Counted from the first letter of the stretch, positions 1 through 7,616 are shown. The stretch: 39,632 bases of DNA from Pseudomonadota bacterium (GCA_029777935.1 JAKORH010000099.1:1-39632), one strand, 5' to 3'. Numbers and translations: made by a program. Notes: generated from the sequence alone by a model not told the origin.

Positions 1-723
1 GTCGGTGGAAAGCGCCTGCTGGATCTGGCGCCCGACCGCGAACGAGCCGGTGAAGGTCAGCGCATCGATGCGCCGCTCGGCGGTGAGCGCGCGACCGACC
101 TGCGCGCCGCGCCCGTGCACCAGCGCGATGACGTTCGGCGGCACGCCCGCTTCGAGCAGCACCTCGACCAGGCGCTGACCCATCAGCGGTGCGACCTCGG
201 ACGGCTTGACCACGACGCCGTTGCCCGCCGCGAGCGCGGGCGCGATCTTGCGCGCGGCCATCGCCAGTGGAAAGTTCCACGGCGTGATCACCGCGATCAC
301 GCCGACCGGCATGCGCAGCGACAACACCATCTGGCCGGCCTCGGCGGCATAGGTCTCGCCCTTCAGTCGCAGGGCTTCGCCCGCGTACAGCCTGAAGTTG
401 GCCGCAATGCGGCGCGACTCCATGCGCGCCTCGTCCAGCGTCTTGCCTTCCTCGCGCGTCAGTTCCGCGGCGATGGCGTCGGCGCGTGCATCCATGATCG
501 CCGCCGCCTTGTCGAGCACGGCGGCGCGCACCTCCGGATTCGCCGCGGCCCACGCGGGCCACGCCCCCGCGACCGCGCTCGCAGCGGCGGCGACATCGCG
601 CTCGTCCGAATCCGGAAAGCGGCCGATCAGATCGTCCTCGTCGGCCGGGTTGCGGTCCTCGAAGGTCGCGCCGCTCGCCGCCGCGCGCCACTGCCCCGCG
701 ATCCAGTTGGCGGGTTCGGCCAT
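1..723 (-). CDS. NAD(P)-dependent aldehyde dehydrogenase, N-terminal part (cut by window edge)
   Basis: The first 241 codons of an aldehyde dehydrogenase; the C-terminal half lies beyond the left edge. Visible marks are ITPWNFP (residues about 146-152), the cofactor-binding VVKPSE (about 173-178) and the FTGS glycine turn near residue 226. The catalytic Glu and Cys fall outside the window, so activity cannot be judged. The family oxidises aldehydes to carboxylates with NAD(P)+. The start ATG (723-721) shares one base with the TGA of the HbpS-like gene upstream (TGATG), so the two are probably translationally coupled and form one operon with the di-iron protein gene at 1159-1890. The substrate is unknown. 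Confidence 0.9.
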   Translation of the reverse strand, partial: MAEPANWIAGQWRAAASGATFEDRNPADEDDLIGRFPDSDERDVAAAASAVAGAWPAWAAANPEVRAAVLDKAAAIMDARADAIAAELTREEGKTLDEARMESRRIAANFRLYAGEALRLKGETYAAEAGQMVLSLRMPVGVIAVITPWNFPLAMAARKIAPALAAGNGVVVKPSEVAPLMGQRLVEVLLEAGVPPNVIALVHGRGAQVGRALTAERRIDALTFTGSFAVGRQIQQALSTD

Positions 724-1151
724 CACGTCTTGCCGAGATGTTTCAGGAACGCGGCGATGCCGGCCTCGCACACGGCGATGTCCTGCTCGCCGTTGCCGCC
801 CGACGCGGCGACCGCGCCCACGCATTCGCCCTCGACGAAGATCGGAAAGCCGCCGACGAACACGGTGAAGCGGCCCTCGTGCTGGGTGAAGATGCCGAAC
901 GCTTCCTCGCCCGGATGCGCGTTCTTGTAGTGATGCGTCGGCTTGCGGTGGCCGGCCGCGGTAAACGCCTTGTTCATCGCGATCTGCACGCTCGTCACCT
1001 TGCCGCCCTTCAGCCGCCGCAGCGCGATCGGATAGCCGGCGTTGTCGGCAACACAGAGCACCTCGGGAACACCGATCTCCTCGGCCTTCTTCTGCGCGGC
1101 GTCGAGGATCAGGTTGGCCTCTTCCAGCGTCAGCGTGTGAAACGTGTGCAT
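723..1151 (-). CDS. HbpS/GlcG-like (DUF336) protein
   Basis: A 142-residue protein of the GlcG/HbpS family (heme-degrading/heme-binding fold, Pfam PF03928). It is recognised by the N-terminal LTLEEANLILDAAQKKAEE helix, the VADNAG turn (about 35-40) and the glycine-rich GGFPIFVEGECVGAVAASGG segment (about 99-118). Members are small single-domain proteins. Some bind heme or corrinoid, and many sit beside dehydrogenases without a proven role. The start lies 7 bases after the stop of the di-iron protein gene, and the stop overlaps the aldehyde dehydrogenase start, so the three genes form one tight operon. The neighbourhood suggests an accessory or redox-sensing role in the same oxidative pathway, but that is inference. 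Confidence 0.85.
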   Translation of the reverse strand: MHTFHTLTLEEANLILDAAQKKAEEIGVPEVLCVADNAGYPIALRRLKGGKVTSVQIAMNKAFTAAGHRKPTHHYKNAHPGEEAFGIFTQHEGRFTVFVGGFPIFVEGECVGAVAASGGNGEQDIAVCEAGIAAFLKHLGKT

Positions 1152-1158
1152 CGCCGCC

Positions 1159-1890
1159 TCACGCCGCCAGCTTCTGCGCCTGGGGCTGCGCCAGGAACCG
1201 GCGGTACAACCCGTCCAGATAGAGGCGCCGCATCATTGCCGCCTCGCGCACCAGGCCGACGCAGATCGAGCGCTGCGCGTCGCTGGTGGCGTACTTCTCG
1301 ACGATCTCGAAGCCGCGGTCGCCGTGCTCCTGGTCGGCAACGATGTGCAGCGTGAAGAAGGTCACTTCTTCTTCGGCAAAGCCGTACTTTTCCAGCAGCG
1401 GCGGCGTGGTCTTGCTGTAGATCGCCGGAACCTGCGATTCCAGACCGATCAACAGCCCGGACAACGCTTCGACGAAAGGTCGCAGCGACTGCCGGTGACA
1501 CCAGCTCTGCAGCCCGAGCGTTTCCGGCAGAAGCTCGCCGTTCATCTGCGCGTTCAGCACCTCGTCCTTCGGCATGCCGCAGTTCTGCGCAAAGTCGAGC
1601 AGCAGCTCGGAGTGCCGCACCGGCGCGAAGTCGGCGCTGCCGACGAAGCCTTCCTCCTCGGTCATGTTCTCGAGCAGGAATTTCTGTACGTCCCAGTGCG
1701 GGCAATTGGCGTACACGGTGCCGAGCCACTCCGAGAAGTGGCTGACATAGTGGTAGTGCTGCTTGACCCATTCGCCGAGCAGCCGGCGGTTCAGCTTGCC
1801 GCCGGTCCACGCCTCGCTCCACGGATGGACCGCGGAGTGGCGCTGGTTGATCGCGTCTTCGAGGGCGAGGCGGAACGCGCTCTTGGCCAT
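1159..1890 (-). CDS. Heme-oxygenase-like di-iron oxidase (TenA/PqqC/CADD-type fold)
   Basis: A 243-residue all-helical protein of the iron-containing redox enzyme group within the TenA/PqqC superfamily. Likely metal ligands are Glu79 or Glu80 (EEEG), His93 (RHSELL), Glu151 (GLESQVP), and His182, Asp186 and His189 (HIVADQEH). The HxxxDxxH spacing is that of CADD-type di-iron proteins, whereas TenA thiaminases use a cysteine. CADD and Nitrosomonas NE1434 make p-aminobenzoate; other relatives fragment fatty acids or amino acids. In CADD a Tyr precedes the middle Glu; here it is Leu150, so a pABA role is not assured. The ATG at 1890 was chosen for its AGGAG box and family length; an open frame continues far upstream without homology. 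First gene of a minus-strand operon and divergent from the Rieske gene. Confidence 0.8.
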   Translation of the reverse strand: MAKSAFRLALEDAINQRHSAVHPWSEAWTGGKLNRRLLGEWVKQHYHYVSHFSEWLGTVYANCPHWDVQKFLLENMTEEEGFVGSADFAPVRHSELLLDFAQNCGMPKDEVLNAQMNGELLPETLGLQSWCHRQSLRPFVEALSGLLIGLESQVPAIYSKTTPPLLEKYGFAEEEVTFFTLHIVADQEHGDRGFEIVEKYATSDAQRSICVGLVREAAMMRRLYLDGLYRRFLAQPQAQKLAA

Positions 1891-1914
1891 GGAAGCTCCT
1901 GTGGGCGGAACAGT

Positions 1915-1924
1915 TTGTATACTA
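1915..1924. promoter_or_regulatory. GTATAC-centred site upstream of the di-iron protein gene
   Basis: TTGTATACTA lies 25 bases upstream of the di-iron protein ATG. The minus strand reads TATACA across it, a possible -10 box, though no good -35 hexamer sits at the right distance. The palindromic GTATAC core flanked by TT resembles FCD-type GntR operators. A second copy lies at 2001-2012 on the far side of the divergent promoter region. Confidence 0.35.
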
Positions 1925-2000
1925 TTTTGACCCGCATCAAGGCGCAAGTCGGTTGACTTCCTCCGGGGATGCACGCCGCCGGCAGCGCAAGGGTGCCTTG

Positions 2001-2012
2001 ATTGTATACATC
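2001..2012. promoter_or_regulatory. GTATAC-centred site upstream of the Rieske gene
   Basis: ATTGTATACATC sits just upstream of the Rieske protein ATG at 2025. It shares TTGTATAC with the site at 1915-1924, about 87 bases away. TATACA at 2005-2010 could be the -10 box for the plus-strand gene. Two copies in one divergent intergenic region suggest shared control by one repressor. No regulator gene is visible next to it. Confidence 0.35.
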
Positions 2013-2024
2013 TGCTGCAGCCGG

Positions 2025-2867
2025 ATGACGATCGAACTGAATGCGGCCGCGTACGCGGCCGGCACGGCCTTCCAGGCCGAGAAGCGCGCGATTTTCGGCA
2101 CCGCGTGGCTGCCGCTGGCCCTCGGCGCGCAGATCCCCGCGGCGGGCGACTACGTGTCGCACGGCGTCGGCGGCTGGCCGCTGTTCGCGCTGCGCGGCTC
2201 CGACGGCGCGGTGCGCGCGTTCCGCAACGCCTGCCGGCACCAGAACATGCTTGTGCTCGACCAGCCCGCCGGTCGCTGCAGCGAACTGCGCTGTCGTTTC
2301 CACGGCTGGACCTACGACCTGAAGGGCCGTTTCGTGCACGCGCCGGCCGCCGTCGCGCCGCCCGATCCTTGCGCGGCCGACAACGACCTGCGCGAGGTGG
2401 CGGTCGCGATCGAGCGCGGCGTCGTGCTGTGCGCGCTCGCGCCCGAAACGCCGGCGTCGCTCGGCGAGGTGGGCGACGCGCTTGACGAAGAACTGCGGCT
2501 TGCCGGCACAGCGACGGTCGAGATCGGCTGCAACTGGAAGACCTATCTGGAGCTGGCGCTGGCGCGCGACGACGACGCCGCATGGATGTGGCCGCTGCTG
2601 CTCGCGCGGCGCCATGGCGACGGCGTGCTGGTGGAACAGGTGATTCCGCGCACGTTTCTGCGCACGCGCGTGGTCCGCAGCCTGCTCGCCGCCGGCACGA
2701 CGACCGCCGCGGTGCCTGCCGCCGACGCGCTCGCGCGCGACTGCGAAGCGCTGCAGGCCGAGCGCGTTGCCGGCGTGATAGCCGCGCCAAGCGGTCGCGT
2801 CGCGCAGTTGCACGCGCTGCTGCGCGCCGCCTACGCATCCCACGCCGAAGCGCGGCCGCCTGAGTGA
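2025..2867 (+). CDS. Short Rieske [2Fe-2S] protein without a visible catalytic iron motif
   Basis: A 280-residue protein whose N-terminal half is a clear Rieske domain: Cys70-x-His72 and Cys90-x-x-His93 (CRH, CRFHGW), the spacing found in Rieske non-heme oxygenase alpha subunits. Those proteins usually run 350-450 residues and carry a DxxHxxxxH mononuclear iron site after an NWK segment. Here NWK is present (170-172), but TYLELALARDDD follows, and no His-x4-His appears before the end. The protein may be an electron-transfer subunit, a degenerate oxygenase or a scaffold. The ATG at 2025 is preferred to an in-frame TTG at 1953, because the Rieske homology begins soon after it and the TTG lies upstream of the candidate promoter. 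Divergent from the di-iron protein operon. Confidence 0.75.
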   Translation: MTIELNAAAYAAGTAFQAEKRAIFGTAWLPLALGAQIPAAGDYVSHGVGGWPLFALRGSDGAVRAFRNACRHQNMLVLDQPAGRCSELRCRFHGWTYDLKGRFVHAPAAVAPPDPCAADNDLREVAVAIERGVVLCALAPETPASLGEVGDALDEELRLAGTATVEIGCNWKTYLELALARDDDAAWMWPLLLARRHGDGVLVEQVIPRTFLRTRVVRSLLAAGTTTAAVPAADALARDCEALQAERVAGVIAAPSGRVAQLHALLRAAYASHAEARPPE

Positions 2868-2900
2868 CTTCGGAACCCGCGCGATCGGGCACGCCGGGCC

Positions 2901-2952
2901 AGAACCCATCTCGGTATCCGCGACGGCCGCCGCGGATACCGAGATAGGTTCT
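2901..2952. repeat. 52-base near-perfect palindrome
   Basis: Two 22-base arms (2901-2922 and 2931-2952) match at 21 of 22 positions around an 8-base loop. The left arm begins AGAACCCATCTCGG and the right arm ends CCGAGATAGGTTCT. It lies between the stop of the Rieske gene and the start of the binding-protein gene. No T-run follows, so it is not a classic intrinsic terminator. A terminator-like stem in RNA, a protein-binding site or a mobile palindrome are all possible. Confidence 0.7.
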
Positions 2953-2992
2953 AGGATTGCGCCCCATCGCTTTCGACACCCGAGGAATCGCC

Positions 2993-4582
2993 ATGGGACA
3001 TCGGGCCGCCGCGGTGCTGGCCGCGTTGCTGCTTCTCGCGGCGGCGCCGCTTGCCGCCAAAACGCTGCGCTACGTTAGCGCCTTCGATCCCAATTCGCTC
3101 GATCCGCACTCGCTCGCGCTGCTGTACCAGACCCGCGTCGTGTCGCAGATCTACGAAGGGCTGGTCGATCGCGACCGCGAATTCCGGCTCGAACCGTCGC
3201 TCGCCACATCCTGGGAATCGCTCGATGGCGCGAAACGCTGGCGCTTCAAGCTGCGGCCGGAAGTCAAGTTCCACGACGGCGCGCCGTTCACGGCCGACGA
3301 CGCGGTGTTCTCGATCGAGCGCGCGCTGGCCAGGACGTCGCAGCGCGCCAACCAGTTGCGCGGCGTGACGGGAGTGAAGAAGGTCGATGCCCTGACGATC
3401 GACGTCGAACTCGCCGCGCCCGACGCCGTGCTGCCGGAGCAGCTGTGGCAGGTGGCGATGATGAGCAGGGCGTGGGCGCAGCAGCACAACGTGCTTGCGC
3501 CCCAGGACTACAACGCGCGGCAGGAGACCTATGCCGTACGCCACGCCAACGGCACCGGCCCGTTCATGCTGAAGAGCTACGAGCAGGACCGGCGCACGGT
3601 GCTGGTTGCCAATCCTGACTGGTGGGGCCGCGGCGGCAAGGACGCGGGCAACGTCACGGAAGCGATCTACACCGTGATCCAGTCGGATGCGACGCGGCTG
3701 GCCGCGCTCGCTTCCGGCGAAGCGGACTTCGTGATCGATCCGCCGTTCCAGGACGTGGCGCGCCTGCGCGAGGACAGGCGGCTTTCCTCGCTGCAGATCA
3801 CCGACATCGGCACGCAGTATCTCGGCTTCGACCAGGCGCGCGACGAACTGCTGAATTCCGACGTACTGAACTCGGACAAGAAGGGCCGCAATCCGTTCAG
3901 AGACCTGCGCGTGCGGCAGGCGATCTACCAGGCGATCGACATCGACGCGATCGTCGCCAAGGTGCTGCGCGGGCTGGCGCTCCCGACCGGCTCCTTCGTG
4001 TCGAAGCTGGTCGACGGCCACGTGCCGGAACTCGACCGTCGCCTGCCCCACGATCCGGCGCGGGCGCGCGCGCTGCTGAAGGAGGCTGGCTATCCCGACG
4101 GCTTCGGCGTCACGCTCGACTGCGTGAACGTCACCTACCGCGCGGCGGTGTGCCAGGCGATCGCCGCGATGCTGGCGCAGATCGGCATTCGCGTGACGTT
4201 CCAGCCGTCGCCGAGCGCGACGTTCTTTCCCAAGCTCACGCAGGCGACCACCAGCTTCTTCGAGTTCGGCTGGTCGCCCGGCACCGACGCGTGGGCGATG
4301 CTGAACAACGTGGTGCGCAGCTACGACGGCGTGGCGAGCGGCGCGTTCAACGGCGGCCGCTATTCGAACCCGAAGCTCGATGCGCTGATCGACGCGATCC
4401 GCGTCGAGCCGGATCTCGGAAAGCGGCGCAGGCTCGTCGGCGACGCGCTGCGCCTGATGGCCGACGACCTGCCGCTGATTCCGCTGTACCGCCGCCGGCT
4501 CACCTGGGTGATGCGGCCGAACATCCACGCCGTGCCGTGGCCGAACGACGTGCTCGAGCTGCGCTGGGTGCGGATCGACTGA
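2993..4582 (+). CDS. ABC transporter substrate-binding protein, peptide/nickel type (family 5)
   Basis: A 529-residue periplasmic binding protein of the DppA/OppA family (SBP_bac_5). It starts with a signal peptide (MGHRAAAVLAALLLLAAA, cleavage likely near LAAK). The family motif follows: YEGLVDRD, EPSLATSWE, LRPEVKFHDGAPFTADDAVFS and GTGPFMLKSYE. Such proteins capture oligopeptides or other amphipathic solutes and deliver them to a two-permease, two-ATPase importer. No cognate permease or ATPase gene is in the window, so it is an orphan or uses a transporter elsewhere. The ATG at 2993 is chosen over an in-frame upstream start because it has a GAGGAA box and opens directly into the signal peptide. 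The substrate cannot be read from sequence. Confidence 0.9.
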   Translation: MGHRAAAVLAALLLLAAAPLAAKTLRYVSAFDPNSLDPHSLALLYQTRVVSQIYEGLVDRDREFRLEPSLATSWESLDGAKRWRFKLRPEVKFHDGAPFTADDAVFSIERALARTSQRANQLRGVTGVKKVDALTIDVELAAPDAVLPEQLWQVAMMSRAWAQQHNVLAPQDYNARQETYAVRHANGTGPFMLKSYEQDRRTVLVANPDWWGRGGKDAGNVTEAIYTVIQSDATRLAALASGEADFVIDPPFQDVARLREDRRLSSLQITDIGTQYLGFDQARDELLNSDVLNSDKKGRNPFRDLRVRQAIYQAIDIDAIVAKVLRGLALPTGSFVSKLVDGHVPELDRRLPHDPARARALLKEAGYPDGFGVTLDCVNVTYRAAVCQAIAAMLAQIGIRVTFQPSPSATFFPKLTQATTSFFEFGWSPGTDAWAMLNNVVRSYDGVASGAFNGGRYSNPKLDALIDAIRVEPDLGKRRRLVGDALRLMADDLPLIPLYRRRLTWVMRPNIHAVPWPNDVLELRWVRID

Positions 4583-4653
4583 CGCGCCGGCTTGACCGCG
4601 GCTTCCCATTACCATTGCGCAAGGCGGCACCGAGCAGGCAAGGAACAAAGGCG

Positions 4654-4743
4654 ATGGCGGAAGCGACGATCGCGAGCTGCGATACCACAGTGACTTTCGA
4701 TCGATCTGCCGCGAAGGTGGCAGGCTACCGCCTGCTGGCGTGA
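4654..4743 (+). CDS. Possible 29-residue peptide upstream of the alcohol dehydrogenase
   Basis: A short frame with an AAGGAAC ribosome-binding box about 8 bases before its ATG, ending 20 bases before the alcohol dehydrogenase ATG. The peptide begins MAEATIASCDT and ends AGYRLLA. It has one Cys and one Tyr, no signal sequence and no membrane segment. I do not recognise it. It could be a leader peptide controlling the downstream gene, a true small protein, or chance. The good ribosome-binding site and tight spacing are the only support. Confidence 0.3.
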   Translation: MAEATIASCDTTVTFDRSAAKVAGYRLLA

Positions 4744-4763
4744 GGCATACGGGACTCTCGGAC

Positions 4764-5909
4764 ATGAGCGTGTACAAGTTCACCTTTCCCACGGCAATCC
4801 ATTTCGGCGTGGGCAGCCGCAAGCTGGTCGCCGAGCACCTGCGCGAGCGCGGCTTGAAGCGCCCGCTGATCGTCACCGACAAGGGGCTCGAGCGGCTCCC
4901 GGTGCTGGCCGATTTCCAGCAGTCGCTCGAGGCCGGCCTGGAAGTCGACGTGTTCGGCGGCGTGTTCGGCAACCCGACCTGCTCGCAGGTGATGAGCGGT
5001 GCGGCCGCGTACAAGTCGCACCGTGCCGATTGCGTGATCGGCTTCGGCGGCGGCGCGGCGCTCGACGTGGCCAAGGTGGTCGCGCTGATGGCGGTGCACG
5101 ACGGCCACATCCTCGAATACGTGTGGGATCACCCGCAGGTCAGGCCGATCGTCAACGAACTGCCGTATTTCGTCGCGCTGCCGACCACCAGCGGCACCGG
5201 CTCCGAGGTCGGACGCTCGAGCGTGGTGAGCGAGGACAGCAGTGACGGCGGAGGGCACCTGAAGCGGATCGTGTTCTCGCCCAAACTGCTGGCGCAGGCA
5301 GTGTTCGCCGATCCGGAGCTGACGCTCGCGCTGCCGGCGCCGGTCACCGCCGCGACCGGCATGGACGCGCTGACGCACAACGTCGAGTCGTACCTGTCGC
5401 CGGCCTATCACCCGCTGTGCGACGGCATCGCGCTCGAAGGTACGCGTATCGCGGCAGCGGCGCTGGCGACCGCGGTGCGCGAGCCCGCGAACCTGCAGGC
5501 CAGATCCGACATGATGATGGCGTCGATGATGGGCGCGATCGCGTTCCAGAAGGACCTCGGCGCGGTGCACTCGTGCGCGCACGCGCTCGGCGCCGTGTGC
5601 GACCTGCACCACGGCCTGGCCAACGCGCTGATGATCGAGCCGGTGATGAAGTTCAACTACGAGGCGGTGCCGGAGAAGTTCGCCGAGCTGGCGCACGTGG
5701 TCGGCGCCGGCGGTGCGGAGGACTTCGTGCCGTGGCTGCGGCGGCTCAAACGCGAGATCGGCATCGGCGGCGGGCTCGCGGCGCGCGGCGTGAAGCGCGA
5801 GCAGATCCCGGCGCTGGTGAAGGTCGCGGCGGCCGATATCTGCCATCAGACCAATCCGCGCCCCTGCGGCGCGGCGGATTTCACGCGCTTCTTCGAGCAA
5901 GCGCTGTAA
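4764..5909 (+). CDS. Iron-containing (group III) alcohol dehydrogenase
   Basis: A 381-residue protein of the FucO/AdhB family, which interconverts primary alcohols and aldehydes with NAD(P)H. GFGGGAALDVAK (93-104) and PTTSGTGSEV (140-149) are the cofactor-binding signatures. The metal ligands correspond to Asp201, His205 (DALTH), His269 and His283, spaced as in FucO. The ATG at 4764 is preferred to a GTG eight codons upstream because homology begins at MSVYKFTFPT. The PuuD-like gene starts 13 bases after its stop, and the crotonase and aldehyde dehydrogenase follow on the same strand, so it is probably part of a catabolic operon. The substrate is unknown; a short-chain hydroxy compound is possible. 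Confidence 0.9.
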   Translation: MSVYKFTFPTAIHFGVGSRKLVAEHLRERGLKRPLIVTDKGLERLPVLADFQQSLEAGLEVDVFGGVFGNPTCSQVMSGAAAYKSHRADCVIGFGGGAALDVAKVVALMAVHDGHILEYVWDHPQVRPIVNELPYFVALPTTSGTGSEVGRSSVVSEDSSDGGGHLKRIVFSPKLLAQAVFADPELTLALPAPVTAATGMDALTHNVESYLSPAYHPLCDGIALEGTRIAAAALATAVREPANLQARSDMMMASMMGAIAFQKDLGAVHSCAHALGAVCDLHHGLANALMIEPVMKFNYEAVPEKFAELAHVVGAGGAEDFVPWLRRLKREIGIGGGLAARGVKREQIPALVKVAAADICHQTNPRPCGAADFTRFFEQAL

Positions 5910-5922
5910 GGTCGGACAGGTT

Positions 5923-6717
5923 ATGGCGGACCGGTTGAAGATCGGCATCTCGGCGTGCTTCTTCCACGCCGATCCGGCGCGCCCGATCTTCACCGGCAAG
6001 ACGCTGCAGTACATCGAGCAATCGATCGCGCACTGGGTGCAGTCGGGCGGCGCGCTGGCGGTGATGATCCCGTCGCCCGAGGGCGAAACCAGCCGCACCG
6101 ACGTTACGCTCGCTGATTACGCGCAGTGGCTCGACGGGCTGGTGCTGATGGGCGGCTCCGACCTGTGGCCCGGAAGCTACGGCGAGGCGCCGCTCTCCGA
6201 GCGTTGGCAGGGCGATCGCATCCGCGACGAATACGAGATCGCGCTGACTCGCGCGTTCGTCGCTGCGCGCAAGCCGGTGCTCGGCGTCTGTCGCGGCCTG
6301 CAGCTTCTGAACGTCGCCTTCGGCGGCACGCTGTACCAGGACATCGCCACGCAACTGCCCGGCGCGCGCACGCACCGCGACGCGTCGATCTACGACCACA
6401 ACCTGCATTCGATCGAGTTCGTGCCCGGCACGCGGCTCGCAACGCTCTACGAGGGCGAGCGCGGCGCGACGGTCAACAGCGTGCACCATCAGGGCGTCAA
6501 GGACCTCGCGCGCGATTTCGTCGTCGAGGCGCGCTGCCCAGACGACGGCGTCATCGAGGCCTTCCGCTGGACCGGGCCGTCGTTCGTCGCCGGCGTGCAG
6601 TGGCATCCGGAATTCCACTGGCGGCGCGAGCACGTGCTGAACGACGAGGCGATCCTGCAGGACTTCCTCGGCGAATGCCGCCGGCAGAGGGAAAGCAGTG
6701 ACGAGAGGCAGCGATGA
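5923..6717 (+). CDS. Gamma-glutamyl hydrolase of the PuuD type (peptidase C26)
   Basis: A 264-residue class I glutamine-amidotransferase-fold hydrolase. The catalytic triad is Cys123 (GVCRGLQLLN), His228 and Glu230 (GVQWHPEF). E. coli PuuD, the closest known type, removes glutamate from gamma-glutamyl-GABA in the putrescine route. The substrate is inferred to be a gamma-glutamylated amine or acid. A complete pathway would need a glutamine-synthetase-like ligase, and none is in the window. It lies between the alcohol dehydrogenase (13-base gap) and the crotonase (ATGA overlap), so all three are likely cotranscribed. Confidence 0.85.
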   Translation: MADRLKIGISACFFHADPARPIFTGKTLQYIEQSIAHWVQSGGALAVMIPSPEGETSRTDVTLADYAQWLDGLVLMGGSDLWPGSYGEAPLSERWQGDRIRDEYEIALTRAFVAARKPVLGVCRGLQLLNVAFGGTLYQDIATQLPGARTHRDASIYDHNLHSIEFVPGTRLATLYEGERGATVNSVHHQGVKDLARDFVVEARCPDDGVIEAFRWTGPSFVAGVQWHPEFHWRREHVLNDEAILQDFLGECRRQRESSDERQR

Positions 6718-7616
6718 TTGAATTTGCGACCCTGCTGTACGCGCGGGATGCGCGCAATCCGCGCATCGCCCGCATCACGCTGAACCGCCCGGAGCGCCTG
6801 AACGCGATCAGCCCGCAGATGCCGGGCGAGATCCGCCGCGCGGTGCAACTGGCCAACGAAGACGACGCGGTGCACGTGATCGTCGTGCAGGGCGCGGGCC
6901 GAGCCTTCTGCGCCGGCTATGACATGAAGGAATCCGCCGAGCGTCCCGGCGATCACGAGTGGCTGCAGACCGCGACGCCGTGGGACCCGATGGTCGACTA
7001 CAAGTGGATGAAGGGCGCCAACGACGACATCATGAGCCTGTGGCGCAGCGACAAGCCGACCGTCTGCCGCGTGCAGCAGTACGCGGTGGCCGGCGGCTCC
7101 GACATCGCGCTCGCGTGCGATCTGCTGGTGATGGAAAGGACCGCGCGCATCGGCTACATGCCGACGCGCGTGTGGGGCTGCCCGTCGACCGCGATGTGGC
7201 TGTACCGCGTCGGTATGCAGCGAGCGAAGCGGCTGCTGTTCACCGGCGACACGATCGACGGCGCGACGGCGAAGGAATGGGGGCTGGCGATCGATGCGGT
7301 CGAGCCGCACGAGCTGGATGCGGCAGTCGATGCGCTGGCCGACCGCATCGCGGGCGTGCCGCGCGGCATGCTGATGATGCAGAAGCTCGCGATCAATCAG
7401 GCCTACGAGAACATGGGACTGGCGACGACACAGATGATCGCCACCGTGTTCGACGGCATCACGCGCCACAACCCCGAAGGCATGTGGTTCCGCGCGCACG
7501 CGGAAAGGCACGGCTTCCACTCGGCAGTCGAGTGGCGAGACTCGGGCCGGCCGATTCCGGAGGGAGACGAAGCGCGGCGGCTGGCGGAGAAACTGCACAA
7601 CGGCCGAAGCACGTGA
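6714..7616 (+). CDS. Enoyl-CoA hydratase/isomerase (crotonase) family protein
   Basis: A 300-residue crotonase. The oxyanion-hole segments are AFCAGYDMKE (64-73) and YAVAGGSDIALACD (123-136). In classical enoyl-CoA hydratase two Glu residues add water. Here Asp130 occupies the first position and Pro150 is near the second, so a simple hydratase reaction is doubtful. Isomerase, hydrolase or C-C cleaving chemistry on a CoA ester is possible. The start overlaps the PuuD-like stop by four bases. A two-hairpin repeat separates it from the downstream aldehyde dehydrogenase. Confidence 0.85.
   Translation: MIEFATLLYARDARNPRIARITLNRPERLNAISPQMPGEIRRAVQLANEDDAVHVIVVQGAGRAFCAGYDMKESAERPGDHEWLQTATPWDPMVDYKWMKGANDDIMSLWRSDKPTVCRVQQYAVAGGSDIALACDLLVMERTARIGYMPTRVWGCPSTAMWLYRVGMQRAKRLLFTGDTIDGATAKEWGLAIDAVEPHELDAAVDALADRIAGVPRGMLMMQKLAINQAYENMGLATTQMIATVFDGITRHNPEGMWFRAHAERHGFHSAVEWRDSGRPIPEGDEARRLAEKLHNGRST

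Noticed and set aside
1159..1890. TenA thiaminase II
   Set aside because: The HxxxDxxH and Glu ligands indicate a di-iron site; the TenA catalytic Cys pattern is not seen.
1159..3060. 633-codon minus-strand frame covering the di-iron protein and the Rieske region
   Set aside because: Only the part from 1890 downward has family features; the rest is antisense to the Rieske gene and is Arg/Ala-rich shadow sequence.
4654..4743. PqqA-like or other modified-peptide precursor
   Set aside because: No Glu-x3-Tyr motif and no radical-SAM or maturation gene nearby.
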